In this document: positions 45,603 through 54,440 of the stretch, in pieces
How the letters are laid out: each line of letters starts with the position of its first letter
Numbering within the stretch: the stretch's first letter is position 1
Assembly: GCF_963665245.1 (NCBI RefSeq)
Contig: NZ_OY762268.1
Location: forward strand, 248,001-312,000
Direction of reading: 5' to 3'
Source: an uncultured Paludibaculum sp.
GTDB lineage: Bacteria > Acidobacteriota > Terriglobia > Bryobacterales > Bryobacteraceae
Length of the DNA: 64,000 bases
Notes under the pieces: model-generated
Database searches by the model: none
Seen by the model: the letters and a program-made list of their open reading frames with translations, nothing else
What the model was told of the DNA's origin: nothing
Position numbers and translations under genes: made by a program

Positions 45603-48257
45603 ATGGATGTTCGTCGTGCGTTGGCCGCGGTTGGTGGTTTGCTCGTTGTTCTGGCTGTCTCGTCTGCTCAGCAGGAGCCTGCGGCCAGGGCGGGGAACTA
45701 CACCGCCGATCGCCCCGTCGACTTCCTTCACATGAAGCTGGAGTATCAGTTCACGACGAAGGACATGCTGGCACGCACGGCCGAGGCGCGGGTTACCTTC
45801 ACCCTGACACCCATCGCCAATCCTGTAAAGTCCCTACGCCTCAACGCGGTCGACATGCGCATTCTGGATACCCAGGTGGATGGCAAGACCGTGCCGTTCA
45901 ACTATGACGACAAGGAACTGGAGGTCCCGCTCGCGACGCCTCTCGAAGTGGGCCGCCAAGCCGATGTCACCGTGCATTTTCGAGTGGAGCGTCCCGACCG
46001 CGGCCTGCATTTCGTCCTGCCGAATCCGTCTGATCCCACCAAGCAGACTGTCGTCTACACGATGGGCGAAGGGATGGACGCCCGCCACTGGCTACCCGCC
46101 CACGACTGGCCCAACGAGCGCTGGACCTCCGACATCTTTGTCACAACCCCCAAGGGGTTCACGGCCGTCGCGTACGGCAAGCTGATCGGATCCGAACCGG
46201 CCGGCGACACGGTCACCTGGCATTGGAAGAGTGACGCGCCCACAGATCCGCACATGATCGGCTTTGCCGTCGGCCGCTACGTCAAGCTGGAAGACAACTG
46301 GCATGGCAAGCCCGTCCTCGCTTTCGTGCCGGCCGGTAAGGAGGCAGCGGGCCGCTACACCTTCCGCCGGGTGCCGCAAATTCTCGACTTCTACGCAGCC
46401 CTGACGGGCATCGATTACCCCTACGACTCGTTTGCTCATGCGGCCGTTACGGACCACCACCATCGAGGTATGGAACATGCCGGATTCTCCATGATTGATC
46501 CCGAGATGTTCAGCGCCGGACCCAACGACGATGGTCTGGAGCCGCTGGAGCCGGGCTGGCCGGGCTACACCATCGAGACGAATCTGGTCGCGCACATGTT
46601 GGCCCATAGCTGGTTTGGCGGCATCGCCAGCTACCGCAATGCGTCCCAGGGTTGGTTGAACGAGGGTTTTGGCACTTACCTCCATATGGCGTGGGCCGGG
46701 CACGCCGACAACGAGGCGGTGTTCGTTTCGCTAATGCGTGGCGCGGCCCAGAGTCTTGCGTTCAGCGATTCCAGCGAGACAGGCCGGCCGATGGTCTGGC
46801 GGCAGTTCAATATGCCCATGGAGGTGTTCCAGTACGACGGAGGAAAGATCTACTGGAAGGGCGCGTGGATCGTCCACATGCTGCGCAATCAGCTTGGCGA
46901 GAAGGTGTTCTGGGGCGGCGTCAAGGACTATCTGAACGAACACCGCTGGGGCAGCGTGGAGACCGCCGATCTGCGGCGGGCTCTGGAGAAGGCCTCGGGC
47001 CGCGACCTGGAGCAGTTCTTCGATCAATGGATCTATGGCAAGGGCATTCCCCGCCTGCAGGCTGCCTACCGTTGGGATCCCGTGAAGAAGGTGGCCACAC
47101 TCACGCTCCGCCAGACCCAGCGTATCGCGGCCGATGCCCCGGCCTTCAGTCTCCCGGTGGAGCTCTACTTCCACGTAGGCGGCAAGGATGAGTACCGCAC
47201 GGTGCAGATCGATCGCGACGCACAGGACTATCCGTTTGCGTTCGAGGCAGCCCCCGACGCCTTCGCCGTCGATCCCGGAGGAAAGCTGCTGTGCGCCCTG
47301 GCTGGAGAAACGCCACGCGCCATGCTGGAATGGCTCGCCGTCAACGGCCCCACTTCTCTCGCTCGAATCCGTGCGGCCGAGGCGCTGGGCGGCCAGGCGG
47401 CCGATTCCTCCATCGCCGCTCTGTCTCAGGTGGTGCTGTCGTCCAACACGCTGTGGCCGGTCCGCCAGGTGGCCGCGAATGCGCTCGGGCGCCTGCAGAT
47501 GCCCGAGGCGGCAAAGGCACTGCTCGATGCTGAGAAGACCGGCATCGCGGAGCCGAGAGTACTGGGCGCAGTCCTGTCAGCTCTGGCGGCCTATCCCTTC
47601 AACGTGCAGGCCCATCAAGTACTCAACCGCTACGCCACGGCTCATGCGGACACCAAGATTCAGGCCATGGCGACGCGCCAACTGGGCCGCATGAAGGCTT
47701 CGACCGAACTGGAGAAGGCGAGCCTGACCCTGCTGCTCGCCTCGGCGAAGTCTTCGCCTCGGCCCATGGTGCGGGTGGCCGCTATCCAGTCCCTGGAGCA
47801 AGCCGACGCCGTGGCCGCCTACGAGACCATTTCATCGCTGGCCGGCCGGCCCGGCGATCCGAACATTCGTGGCCGCGCGATGGCCGCTTTGGGCGCTCTG
47901 GGGCGGGACGAAAAGCTGCGTGACCGCACGTTGACCGCGCTCGCAGGCTGGCTGGACGATCCAGACTTCGCCGTCCGTCCGGCTGCCGCACGGGCGTTGG
48001 GCCGCCTGGGTGATCCTCGTGCCTTGGCTCCGCTGAACGCAGCGGCCGGCAGCCCGCGGACGGAACTCGAGAAGGAGGCGCTGCAATCCGCTCTGGGTGC
48101 CCTGCGCAGCCGGCCCGACCCGCGTACGGCCACGCCCACCCTCGTCGATCGCCTCGGAGCTCTGGAGAAGGAGAACGCGCAGCTCAAAGACCGGCTCTCC
48201 GATCTCAACAAGAGGCTGGGCGCGCTGGAGACGAAGAAGGACGCGCCCGCCAAGTAG
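45603..48257 (+). CDS. M1-family aminopeptidase homologue lacking the catalytic glutamate, with HEAT repeats
   Basis: The 884-residue exported protein (signal ending AVSSAQQ) has the M1 layout: N-terminal beta domain, thermolysin-like domain (about 240-480), then HEAT-type repeats (about 580-820) and a terminal coiled-coil (LEKENAQLKDRLSDLNKRL). The zinc motif HExxH is HMLAH (331-335): both His are kept, but the general-base Glu is Met332 (codon ATG at 46596-46598). The third ligand Glu354 (WLNEGF) and the Tyr region (IYWKGAWIVHML) are kept. The substrate motif GxMEN is GMEH. It should bind zinc but not hydrolyse peptides normally; a scaffold or binding role is inferred. Shine-Dalgarno GAAGGGAAGG precedes the ATG. 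Confidence 0.85.
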   Translation: MDVRRALAAVGGLLVVLAVSSAQQEPAARAGNYTADRPVDFLHMKLEYQFTTKDMLARTAEARVTFTLTPIANPVKSLRLNAVDMRILDTQVDGKTVPFNYDDKELEVPLATPLEVGRQADVTVHFRVERPDRGLHFVLPNPSDPTKQTVVYTMGEGMDARHWLPAHDWPNERWTSDIFVTTPKGFTAVAYGKLIGSEPAGDTVTWHWKSDAPTDPHMIGFAVGRYVKLEDNWHGKPVLAFVPAGKEAAGRYTFRRVPQILDFYAALTGIDYPYDSFAHAAVTDHHHRGMEHAGFSMIDPEMFSAGPNDDGLEPLEPGWPGYTIETNLVAHMLAHSWFGGIASYRNASQGWLNEGFGTYLHMAWAGHADNEAVFVSLMRGAAQSLAFSDSSETGRPMVWRQFNMPMEVFQYDGGKIYWKGAWIVHMLRNQLGEKVFWGGVKDYLNEHRWGSVETADLRRALEKASGRDLEQFFDQWIYGKGIPRLQAAYRWDPVKKVATLTLRQTQRIAADAPAFSLPVELYFHVGGKDEYRTVQIDRDAQDYPFAFEAAPDAFAVDPGGKLLCALAGETPRAMLEWLAVNGPTSLARIRAAEALGGQAADSSIAALSQVVLSSNTLWPVRQVAANALGRLQMPEAAKALLDAEKTGIAEPRVLGAVLSALAAYPFNVQAHQVLNRYATAHADTKIQAMATRQLGRMKASTELEKASLTLLLASAKSSPRPMVRVAAIQSLEQADAVAAYETISSLAGRPGDPNIRGRAMAALGALGRDEKLRDRTLTALAGWLDDPDFAVRPAAARALGRLGDPRALAPLNAAAGSPRTELEKEALQSALGALRSRPDPRTATPTLVDRLGALEKENAQLKDRLSDLNKRLGALETKKDAPAK

Positions 48258-48282
48258 TGATTCAGGATGGGCGCGGGCGGTC

Positions 48283-49038
48283 TTAGGCCAGCAAGACCTT
48301 AACACCGTGCGCTTCCAGCATCTGCTGGTACTCCGGGCCGAGTTCGGTGTCGGAGATGACGATATCGGCGACATCCAGCGGCGCCAGCGGCACCATCGCG
48401 GCCCGGCCGAACTTCGTATGGTCAGCGACGAGAATCACACGGCGGGAGGCTTCCAGCATCCTGCGCTCCGAGCCCACCAGCAGCGTGTTGTTGTTGCTGA
48501 ATCCGGTCTCCGTCACGCCGCCGATGCCCATGATCAGCACGTCCGCCTTAACGCTGGCCAGCATCTGCTCACACAACTGGCCCAGCATCACGCGCAGCCG
48601 GGGATACAGGTAGCCGCCGGTGAGCGTCAATTCGATCTGGCGCGACTGTTCGAACACCTCGGCAATGGCCAGTGAGTTTGTCAGGACGTGCAGCGAGCGG
48701 GCGGTGAGTTCCCTGGCTACGGCGGCCGCCGTCGACCCGCCGTCCAGCAGAATGGTCTGCCCATCGTCGACCAGACCCGCGGTCACCTTGGCGATCCGCC
48801 GCTTCTCTTCCGCCATGCGGCCGCTCTGCCACGTGTAGTCGAGCAACTGGTCGTGCGTCTGCAGGGCCAGGGCGCCCCCATGGACACGCTTCAGGAAGCT
48901 GTCTTTCTCCAAAAGACTCAAATCGCGCCGGACGGTCGACTCGGAGGCGTTGAGCAAGCCGCACAACGTCTCCAGGTCGACGAACTCCTGCGATTCCAGG
49001 ATCTCTCGGATTTTGAGCAGGCGTCCCGCCGCTTTCAT
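48283..49038 (-). CDS. DeoR-family transcriptional regulator of the microcompartment operon
   Basis: A 251-residue DeoR/GlpR-type repressor: N-terminal winged helix (RLLKIREILESQEFVDLETL, NASESTVRRDLSLLEKDSFLKRVHGGA), then the sugar-phosphate-binding DeoRC domain (ILLDGGSTAAAVARELT, VLTNSLAIAEVF, LTGGYLYPR, GIGGVTETGFSNNN, VADHTKFGR). It begins 7 bp after the aldolase stop, so it is the last gene of the operon. The effector is probably a phosphorylated sugar or aldolase substrate/product. It likely acts at the operator inside the promoter near 52.66 kb. Confidence 0.9.
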   Translation of the reverse strand: MKAAGRLLKIREILESQEFVDLETLCGLLNASESTVRRDLSLLEKDSFLKRVHGGALALQTHDQLLDYTWQSGRMAEEKRRIAKVTAGLVDDGQTILLDGGSTAAAVARELTARSLHVLTNSLAIAEVFEQSRQIELTLTGGYLYPRLRVMLGQLCEQMLASVKADVLIMGIGGVTETGFSNNNTLLVGSERRMLEASRRVILVADHTKFGRAAMVPLAPLDVADIVISDTELGPEYQQMLEAHGVKVLLA

Positions 49039-49045
49039 GTTCGGT

Positions 49046-50155
49046 TTAGCTGGACTTCTTATTCAGCGCGGCAAGAACGGCGTCGGCGACGCTCTGCACC
49101 AGTGATTCCATGTCCTCGCCCTCGGCTGCGGGCGGCTTGAGCCCTCCCGCGCCGGGACGCGGCGGCAACGAGATGGGCGTTTCCGGCTTCATCACGTCAC
49201 ACACCTGGCACTCGTCCAGCCCAAAGCGGGCGTCGGGGATGCCCAACTTTTGTTTGATGGCCAGGAGGTCGGTCGCCTTGGCGGCCGGTATCTGCGAGAT
49301 GGGTGCTCCGAGCTGGCTGGCGATCAGCAGCGTGTGGCAGTAGGTCTCCACGACCTCCGCATACCACTCGGCGTGTGTCACCGTGTCGGCCCAGCAGACG
49401 ATGCCGTGATTACCCAGCAGCACGGTATTGTGTGTCCGCACATAGGGCACCACGGTCTCCGCGAACTTCTGCGTACCAGGCGTCTCGTAATGCGAAACCG
49501 CGATGCTGCCCACAAACACTTCGTACTCGGGGATCACGCAGTTGGGAGGTACCCGTCCGGTGATCGCATAGGCAGTGGCGTGCGGCGGATGGCAGTGCAC
49601 TACGCCTTTGGCCGCCGGAACGGCCTTGTAGATCTCCAGGTGCAGCAGAATCTCACTGGTGCGCGGGCGCGCCCCATAAAGTTGATTGCCCTTGAGATCG
49701 ACGATGCAGAGGTCCTGTGGGGTCAGGTCGCCCTTGCTGATGAGGGTGGGCGTGCAGATGACGGCATCTTCGCCGATTCGATAGCTGATGTTCCCGCCAT
49801 TGCCGTCGACGTACTGCCGTGCCCATAGCTTGTGCCCGGCATGAACGATCTCCGCCTTGATGGCTTCCGCTTCGGGTGAGTGGAACAACGTTTCCCATTG
49901 CGTGCCCGCGCCGACTACTGCGCCTGTAACCGCCGGAGCCCCTGCCCCGTATGCCCCAGTGCCCGAAGTCGCCGGGCCAGCGGCCGCTGCCGCACCCGTG
50001 CTGAGCTTCATCTGATGCGTGGACACCAGGTCCTGGGCTGCGGGTGTAAAGACGGCGTTTTCGCGGACCAGCAGCTCTTTTGCACCCGACCGGGCCGCTG
50101 CCTCTACGTCTTCGGCGCAGATCACCTTCAGACCCTTCAGATCCGCACTCTTCAT
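49046..50155 (-). CDS. Microcompartment class II aldolase (fuculose/rhamnulose-phosphate aldolase type) with encapsulation helix
   Basis: 369 residues. Residues 1-50 form a small N-terminal domain (VICAEDVEAAARSGAKELLV, FTPAAQDLV) seen fused to microcompartment enzymes; a Gly/Ala linker (52-85) follows. The aldolase core (about 90-320) has GNGGNISYR, SEILLH with catalytic Glu168, zinc ligands in VHCHPPH (187-192) and LLGNHG (His250). The last 20 residues (ESLVQSVADAVLAALNKK) form an amphipathic helix after a Pro/Gly-rich spacer, the mark of an encapsulation peptide. It would split a deoxyketose 1-phosphate into DHAP and lactaldehyde inside the shell. Start 50155 is preferred over 50212. Confidence 0.87.
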   Translation of the reverse strand: MKSADLKGLKVICAEDVEAAARSGAKELLVRENAVFTPAAQDLVSTHQMKLSTGAAAAAGPATSGTGAYGAGAPAVTGAVVGAGTQWETLFHSPEAEAIKAEIVHAGHKLWARQYVDGNGGNISYRIGEDAVICTPTLISKGDLTPQDLCIVDLKGNQLYGARPRTSEILLHLEIYKAVPAAKGVVHCHPPHATAYAITGRVPPNCVIPEYEVFVGSIAVSHYETPGTQKFAETVVPYVRTHNTVLLGNHGIVCWADTVTHAEWYAEVVETYCHTLLIASQLGAPISQIPAAKATDLLAIKQKLGIPDARFGLDECQVCDVMKPETPISLPPRPGAGGLKPPAAEGEDMESLVQSVADAVLAALNKKSS

Positions 50156-50183
50156 GCTCTTACCTCGAATTCCATGGTAACCG

Positions 50184-51629
50184 TCAAATGACTCGCAGAG
50201 CCCCGCCGCCAATGGTCAATTGGCGCTCGCGTGTGAAGGTCAGGGGAGTCGTCACGCCCTCACCAGTGGGCGTCGCAATGCTGAAGCTGAGATAGCCCGC
50301 GCCGTCGGTACCCAGAGCCGCCGTACAAGGCGCGTTATGCACAAACAGCGTGGTGTTCATGGCCCGGGCCATCTTCGTCACATTCTCAATGTTCCGGGAG
50401 TGGATGAGGGCCGTGTGCCGGTAGCCATGTTCGGCCTTCACCGACGCCGCGATGCCCGCGTTCACGTCCTTCACCTTGACCAAGGGCAGAAATGGCATCA
50501 TCTGCTCTTCCTGCACGAAGGCGTGATCCTCACTCGTTTCGCCAAAAAGCAGCGGCGTCCCCGCCGGAACCTTCACTCCGGCGGCTTCCGCCAACACGGA
50601 AACATCCTTGCCGATCAGTTCCTTGCGCAGATGCGCGTGGCCGCAGCCTTTGCCCTCGCCGTCCCACTTGAACGCCGCGTCGGTCAGACGCTCCACCGCC
50701 GCCACGTCGAGTTCCACCGCGCCCGCGCGCCGCATGGCCGCGATGAACGCGTCCCACACCTGCGCCACGACGAACACTTCCTTTTCGCCGATGCACAGCA
50801 GGTTGTTGTCGAACGAGGCGCCCGCGATAATCGCCTTCGCCGCTTCGTCCAACTGGGCGGTCTCGTCCACCACCACCGGCGGATTGCCCGGCCCGGCGGC
50901 GATCACCCGCTTGCCCGACTTGCCCGCCGCGCGCACCACGGCCGGACCGCCGGTGACGCACAGCAGCGCGATGCCCGGATGATGGAACATCTCCTCGGCC
51001 GCGCGGATGCTGGGTTCCTGCATCGTAACCAGCGAATTGGCGATGCCCGTCAGCTTCTCGATCTCGCGATTGAACACCTGCAGCGCCCGCGCCGCCACCT
51101 TGGCTGCCGCCGGATGCGGGCTGAACACCGCCGTATTGCCCGAAGCAATGACGTTGATGGCGTTGCTGGCCATGGTCGGCACGGAGTGCGTCGCCGGCAG
51201 CACCATCCCGATGACGCCCCACGGCGCGCGTTCGATGATGCACAGGCCAGACGCGTCGCTCCTCGACTGGCTGCTCATCGCCTCCACTCCGAGAACGTAC
51301 TTCACGTTCTCGAGCTTCGCGATCTTGTGGTCCAGCCGGCCCAGGCCGGTCTCTTCTAGCTCAAGGCGCGCCCACTCCTGCTTGTTCTGCTCGCACAATT
51401 GCCGGATGGCCGTGATGATGCGGCCTCGGCCTTCCAGGCTGAGTGCCGCGATCTTCAACTGCGCTTCGGCCGCGGCTTTGACGGCCGCATCTACTGTTGG
51501 CAATACGCCGTCGCCCAGCGCCGCTACGGCTTTTGACGATGCCGGTGCGGCCGCCGGCTTTGGCTGTTGCAGCCGCAGCAGGACTTGCTCGGCGATCTCG
51601 GCAACGAGTTGATCCCGATTGAAAGTCAT
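50184..51629 (-). CDS. CoA-acylating aldehyde dehydrogenase of a microcompartment (PduP/EutE-like)
   Basis: 481 residues. The N-terminus (RDQLVAEIAEQVLLRLQQ) is an amphipathic helix followed by a Pro/Ala linker, typical of encapsulation peptides. The catalytic domain has ERAPWGVIGMVLPATHSVPT, VTGGPAVVRAAGKSGK, AAGPGNPPVVVDETA and the nucleophile Cys279 in FDNNLLCIGEKEVF. It oxidises an aldehyde such as lactaldehyde or propanal to the acyl-CoA with NAD+. It sits between the shell genes and the aldolase that would make its substrate. Confidence 0.92.
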   Translation of the reverse strand: MTFNRDQLVAEIAEQVLLRLQQPKPAAAPASSKAVAALGDGVLPTVDAAVKAAAEAQLKIAALSLEGRGRIITAIRQLCEQNKQEWARLELEETGLGRLDHKIAKLENVKYVLGVEAMSSQSRSDASGLCIIERAPWGVIGMVLPATHSVPTMASNAINVIASGNTAVFSPHPAAAKVAARALQVFNREIEKLTGIANSLVTMQEPSIRAAEEMFHHPGIALLCVTGGPAVVRAAGKSGKRVIAAGPGNPPVVVDETAQLDEAAKAIIAGASFDNNLLCIGEKEVFVVAQVWDAFIAAMRRAGAVELDVAAVERLTDAAFKWDGEGKGCGHAHLRKELIGKDVSVLAEAAGVKVPAGTPLLFGETSEDHAFVQEEQMMPFLPLVKVKDVNAGIAASVKAEHGYRHTALIHSRNIENVTKMARAMNTTLFVHNAPCTAALGTDGAGYLSFSIATPTGEGVTTPLTFTRERQLTIGGGALRVI

Positions 51630-51653
51630 GGTGACTTAGTCTGCCCTCGACGT

Positions 51654-51929
51654 CTACTTCGGCAGTACGTGCTTGACATCGGCGTGCGGCCGCGCGATGA
51701 CATGCACGCTCACCACTTCGCCCACCGGCCGCGCTGCTGCCGCGCCGGCCTCCACGGCTGCCTTCACCGAGGCCACGTCGCCCGTGACGATGGCGGTGCA
51801 CAAGCCGCTGCCCACTTTCTTCCAACCCTTGAATTCGACGGTCGCCGCCTTCAGCATGGCGTCCGTGGCAAACACCAGGGGCACCAGGCCCTTGGTTTCG
51901 ATCATTCCGATGGCTGCTGTGATTTCCAT
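51654..51929 (-). CDS. BMC-H hexameric microcompartment shell protein
   Basis: The 91-residue single BMC domain (PduA/CcmK type): AAIGMIETKGLVPLVFATDAMLKAA, WKKVGSGLCTAIVTGDVASVKAAVEAG, and HVIARPHADVKHVLP. KVGSGL forms the central pore loop. Hexamers tile the flat facets of the shell. Confidence 0.95.
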   Translation of the reverse strand: MEITAAIGMIETKGLVPLVFATDAMLKAATVEFKGWKKVGSGLCTAIVTGDVASVKAAVEAGAAAARPVGEVVSVHVIARPHADVKHVLPK

Positions 51930-51950
51930 GTGAGTCTCCCTGTCCGGCGG

Positions 51951-52526
51951 CTACCGCAGAATCCCTTCCACCAGGCCGTCGTGCGGCCGCGGAATCACAT
52001 GCGAGGCGACCAGTTCGCCCACGCGCCGCGCTGCGTGCGCCCCGGCATCCACCGCCGCCCGCACACTGCCCACGTCGCCGCGTACCACGGAAGTCACAAA
52101 ACCTCCGCCAATCTCGATGCTGCGGATCAACTGCACGCTCGCGGCCTTGCACATGGCGTCGGAGGCCTCAATCAAACCCACCAGGCCGCGTGTTTCGATG
52201 AGGCCGACCGCCATATTTCCATCCGGGTCAGCCTGCACGCCGTTGCCTTTCCGGGCAGCCTGCTGCAGGAAGAGATCCAGGCCGTCGTGCGGCCGCGGAA
52301 TCACTTGTACACAGGAGAGTTCGCCCACGCGCCTGGCGGCTGCGGCGCCCACGTCCGTCGCGGCTTTCACTGCCGCCACGTCACCCTCCACAAACGCTGT
52401 CACAAGGCCGCTGCCCACTGTCTCCCAGCCGGTGAAGGTGACGTTCGCCGCCTTCAACATGGCGTCCGAAGCCTCAAAGAGGGCAACCAGGCCTTTGGTC
52501 TCGATCATCCCCAACGCTTGTCTCAT
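51951..52526 (-). CDS. BMC-T tandem-domain microcompartment shell protein
   Basis: 191 residues with two complete BMC domains: residues 1-90 (LGMIETKGLVALFEASDAML, TVGSGLVTAFVEGDV, VIPRPHDGLDLF) and about 105-191 (VGLIETRGLVGLIEASDAM, EIGGGFVTSVVRGDV, VIPRPHDGLVEGIL). BMC-T proteins form pseudohexameric trimers, some with gated pores for larger molecules or cofactors. First gene of the operon; 21 bp separate it from BMC-H. Confidence 0.95.
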   Translation of the reverse strand: MRQALGMIETKGLVALFEASDAMLKAANVTFTGWETVGSGLVTAFVEGDVAAVKAATDVGAAAARRVGELSCVQVIPRPHDGLDLFLQQAARKGNGVQADPDGNMAVGLIETRGLVGLIEASDAMCKAASVQLIRSIEIGGGFVTSVVRGDVGSVRAAVDAGAHAARRVGELVASHVIPRPHDGLVEGILR

Positions 52527-52908
52527 CAGTCCCTTTCTCTGGTGCGGCGGGCCCGTGAGCCACTCACCGCCTTCCCGCTATCAAACTGTCGACCAATGCC
52601 GCGGATCATGCCCATTGTAAATTAACCGGGTTCCGTACATCAGTCTGCGAATATCCTATCGACCTTTCGTTTTCAAAGTCAATCAGAAACGAGCAAAAGG
52701 AATCACTGCTCGGATCCCACGAAAAACCGTTCGGACGGCTACGAACTACCGCCCTTCTCTCTGGACCAGACTGGCAAACCGGGCACGTGACCGAAAGTAC
52801 TACCCGTCAAGCCGTGGCAGGTGGTCCGGATCCTCTCCGTCCCTTCTGTAGTCCACCACCACACCACAGCACCAGTCAAACCGGTCCGCTGCCAGGAGCC
52901 TTACCGAA
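52527..52908. other. Intergenic region upstream of the microcompartment operon
   Basis: 382 bp between the microcompartment operon and a glycosyltransferase gene end. The half nearer the operon carries the promoter and operator described separately. I see no further gene, tRNA or clear terminator in the remainder. Confidence 0.5.
52653..52700 (-). promoter_or_regulatory. Promoter and DeoR-like operator of the microcompartment operon
   Basis: On the minus strand TTGACT (52682-52677) and TAGGAT (52658-52653) form a -35/-10 pair with an 18-bp spacer, about 125 bp before the first gene. The spacer holds TTTCGTTTTC (plus-strand 52665-52674), which looks like the TTTCRTTTY-type half-sites of DeoR-family repressors. 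A related inverted half, GAAACGAGCAAAAGG, lies just upstream at 52686-52700. A repressor bound here would occlude RNA polymerase. Confidence 0.5.
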
Positions 52909-54252
52909 TCAGCGCTGCCCATGGTCCGATGTGGCTTCCACGACAGGCCGGTGGAAGGCCAGTCGCCAGGTGTGCCTCGCCAGTCCCACGGCGAATGAGA
53001 CTCCGTTGTAGAAGTGATACAGAAGGTGAAACGGAATGGCCGCGAGTGCAAACCATCGGCCACGCTTCTCGGCCAGGAATATATAGAACTGCGAGTTCAG
53101 CACGAGCACGGCCAGCAGGATCAACGCCGCCGGAAAAGCCAGCGGGTGACGCGGCAGATACCTGGCGATAATGCCCAGTGCGACAACGAAATAGACAAAC
53201 GTGAGCACCTTCAGCAGCGTCGCGCGCGGTCCGTGTCTCAACTCGTACCGGTGTCGCACCAGCAGGGCCGGGAAGGTGAGCACCACCAGCGGGATAATGG
53301 CTCTCATGTGGTGCGACCAGGCCAGGGCCACAATGGCGAGGCCCGTGCCGAACATCGCGAGCAACACGGCCTTGGAACGCTGAGCGGCTCCGTCCAGCCA
53401 GTATCGACCCAGGAAGAAGAAAACGAGGGCGAACAGCGGAGTCAGAAAGTAGCCCCGCCAATAGATGGAGCACAGCATTCCAAACAAGGTCAGCACGTAG
53501 ACCAGGGCCACACTGACGCGCTGGCTCAACTGGATGTTGAGATCGTTCGGCATGCGCTTGTCACGCAGGATCAACTCCGTCCAGGGGATGCCCCGGTCCA
53601 GGATGTCGGTCTTCAGCAGGCCCCAAAAGCTCCAGTGCTTCAGGTGTTTGACCTGCACGTTTCGGTCGAGAACCATCCGCTTACCGGCCTCGGCCAGGCG
53701 GTACCCCAGTTCGATGTCCTCGATCGCGGGCCTGTTGTAGCTCTCGTCGAATCCGCTGTACTCGAAGAACACGTCACGCCGGATCGCTCCGCAGCCGCTC
53801 CAGAACGTGCACGCCTCGCTCTGCGCCGTGTGGTGGACGAAGCAGTGCATCAGATTCTTGTACTGGGAGAGGAAGTCGGGTTCGGCGGGATTGTCGTCGT
53901 AGGAGCCGATCAGGGCATCCAGCGACGGGTCGGAGAACGCGTCTGTCACCAGCCCGATTGTGTCGGAGTGCACACAGACGTCGGCGTCGAGAAAGAAAAG
54001 GACATCGCCCTGCGCGCTGCGTGCTCCCAGATTCCTGGCATGGGCCGGTCCGGCCTGCTTGGTCGTGCGCAGCACCCTGGCGCCATGCCGCTCGGCCACC
54101 GCGGCTGAGTCGTCCGTGGACCCGTCGTCGACCACAATCAGCTCAAATGGACGCACGCCCGAAGCGGCCATGGCGGCGAGGCCCTGCTGCAGGAAGGCAC
54201 TCCCGTTGTGCACCGGGATGACTACCGTCAACCGTGGGACTGCTTCACTCAT
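52909..54252 (-). CDS. Family 2 glycosyltransferase with C-terminal membrane domain
   Basis: 447 residues. GT-A fold at the N-terminus: LTVVIPVHNGSAFLQQGL, IVVDDGSTDDS, the DxD motif FFLDADVCV, and AIEDIELGYRLAEAGKR (acceptor-side Glu-Asp). After residue 235 there are about five or six hydrophobic helices anchoring it in the inner membrane. Probably adds sugars to a polyprenyl-linked glycan or glycolipid. Single-gene unit. Confidence 0.87.
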   Translation of the reverse strand: MSEAVPRLTVVIPVHNGSAFLQQGLAAMAASGVRPFELIVVDDGSTDDSAAVAERHGARVLRTTKQAGPAHARNLGARSAQGDVLFFLDADVCVHSDTIGLVTDAFSDPSLDALIGSYDDNPAEPDFLSQYKNLMHCFVHHTAQSEACTFWSGCGAIRRDVFFEYSGFDESYNRPAIEDIELGYRLAEAGKRMVLDRNVQVKHLKHWSFWGLLKTDILDRGIPWTELILRDKRMPNDLNIQLSQRVSVALVYVLTLFGMLCSIYWRGYFLTPLFALVFFFLGRYWLDGAAQRSKAVLLAMFGTGLAIVALAWSHHMRAIIPLVVLTFPALLVRHRYELRHGPRATLLKVLTFVYFVVALGIIARYLPRHPLAFPAALILLAVLVLNSQFYIFLAEKRGRWFALAAIPFHLLYHFYNGVSFAVGLARHTWRLAFHRPVVEATSDHGQR

Positions 54253-54440
54253 AGTGGGCGATCGAAGTATCCATCTTCACACACGCCAGGGCAGGGCACC
54301 CGGGGACGGCGTTTTGGCGGGATCACTTTCCACCTGGAGTATACTCTTTCATGATGGATGAACTTGTGTGATCCGGCGCTTGAATCGTCGGATTGCGCTG
54401 CTTCCGGATTGGAACTCGGGCCTGGAGGCGGAAGGTTGAG
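54253..54440. other. Divergent intergenic region
   Basis: Lies between the minus-strand glycosyltransferase start and the plus-strand signalling relic. It contains an AT-richer patch (GGAGTATACTCTTTC near 54338) with the short palindrome GAGTATACTC, a possible operator. No gene seen. Confidence 0.3.

Noticed and set aside
51567..52625. A 352-codon plus-strand open frame opposite the shell genes
   Set aside because: Antisense shadow of two BMC genes; its apparent internal repeats simply mirror the repeated BMC domains.
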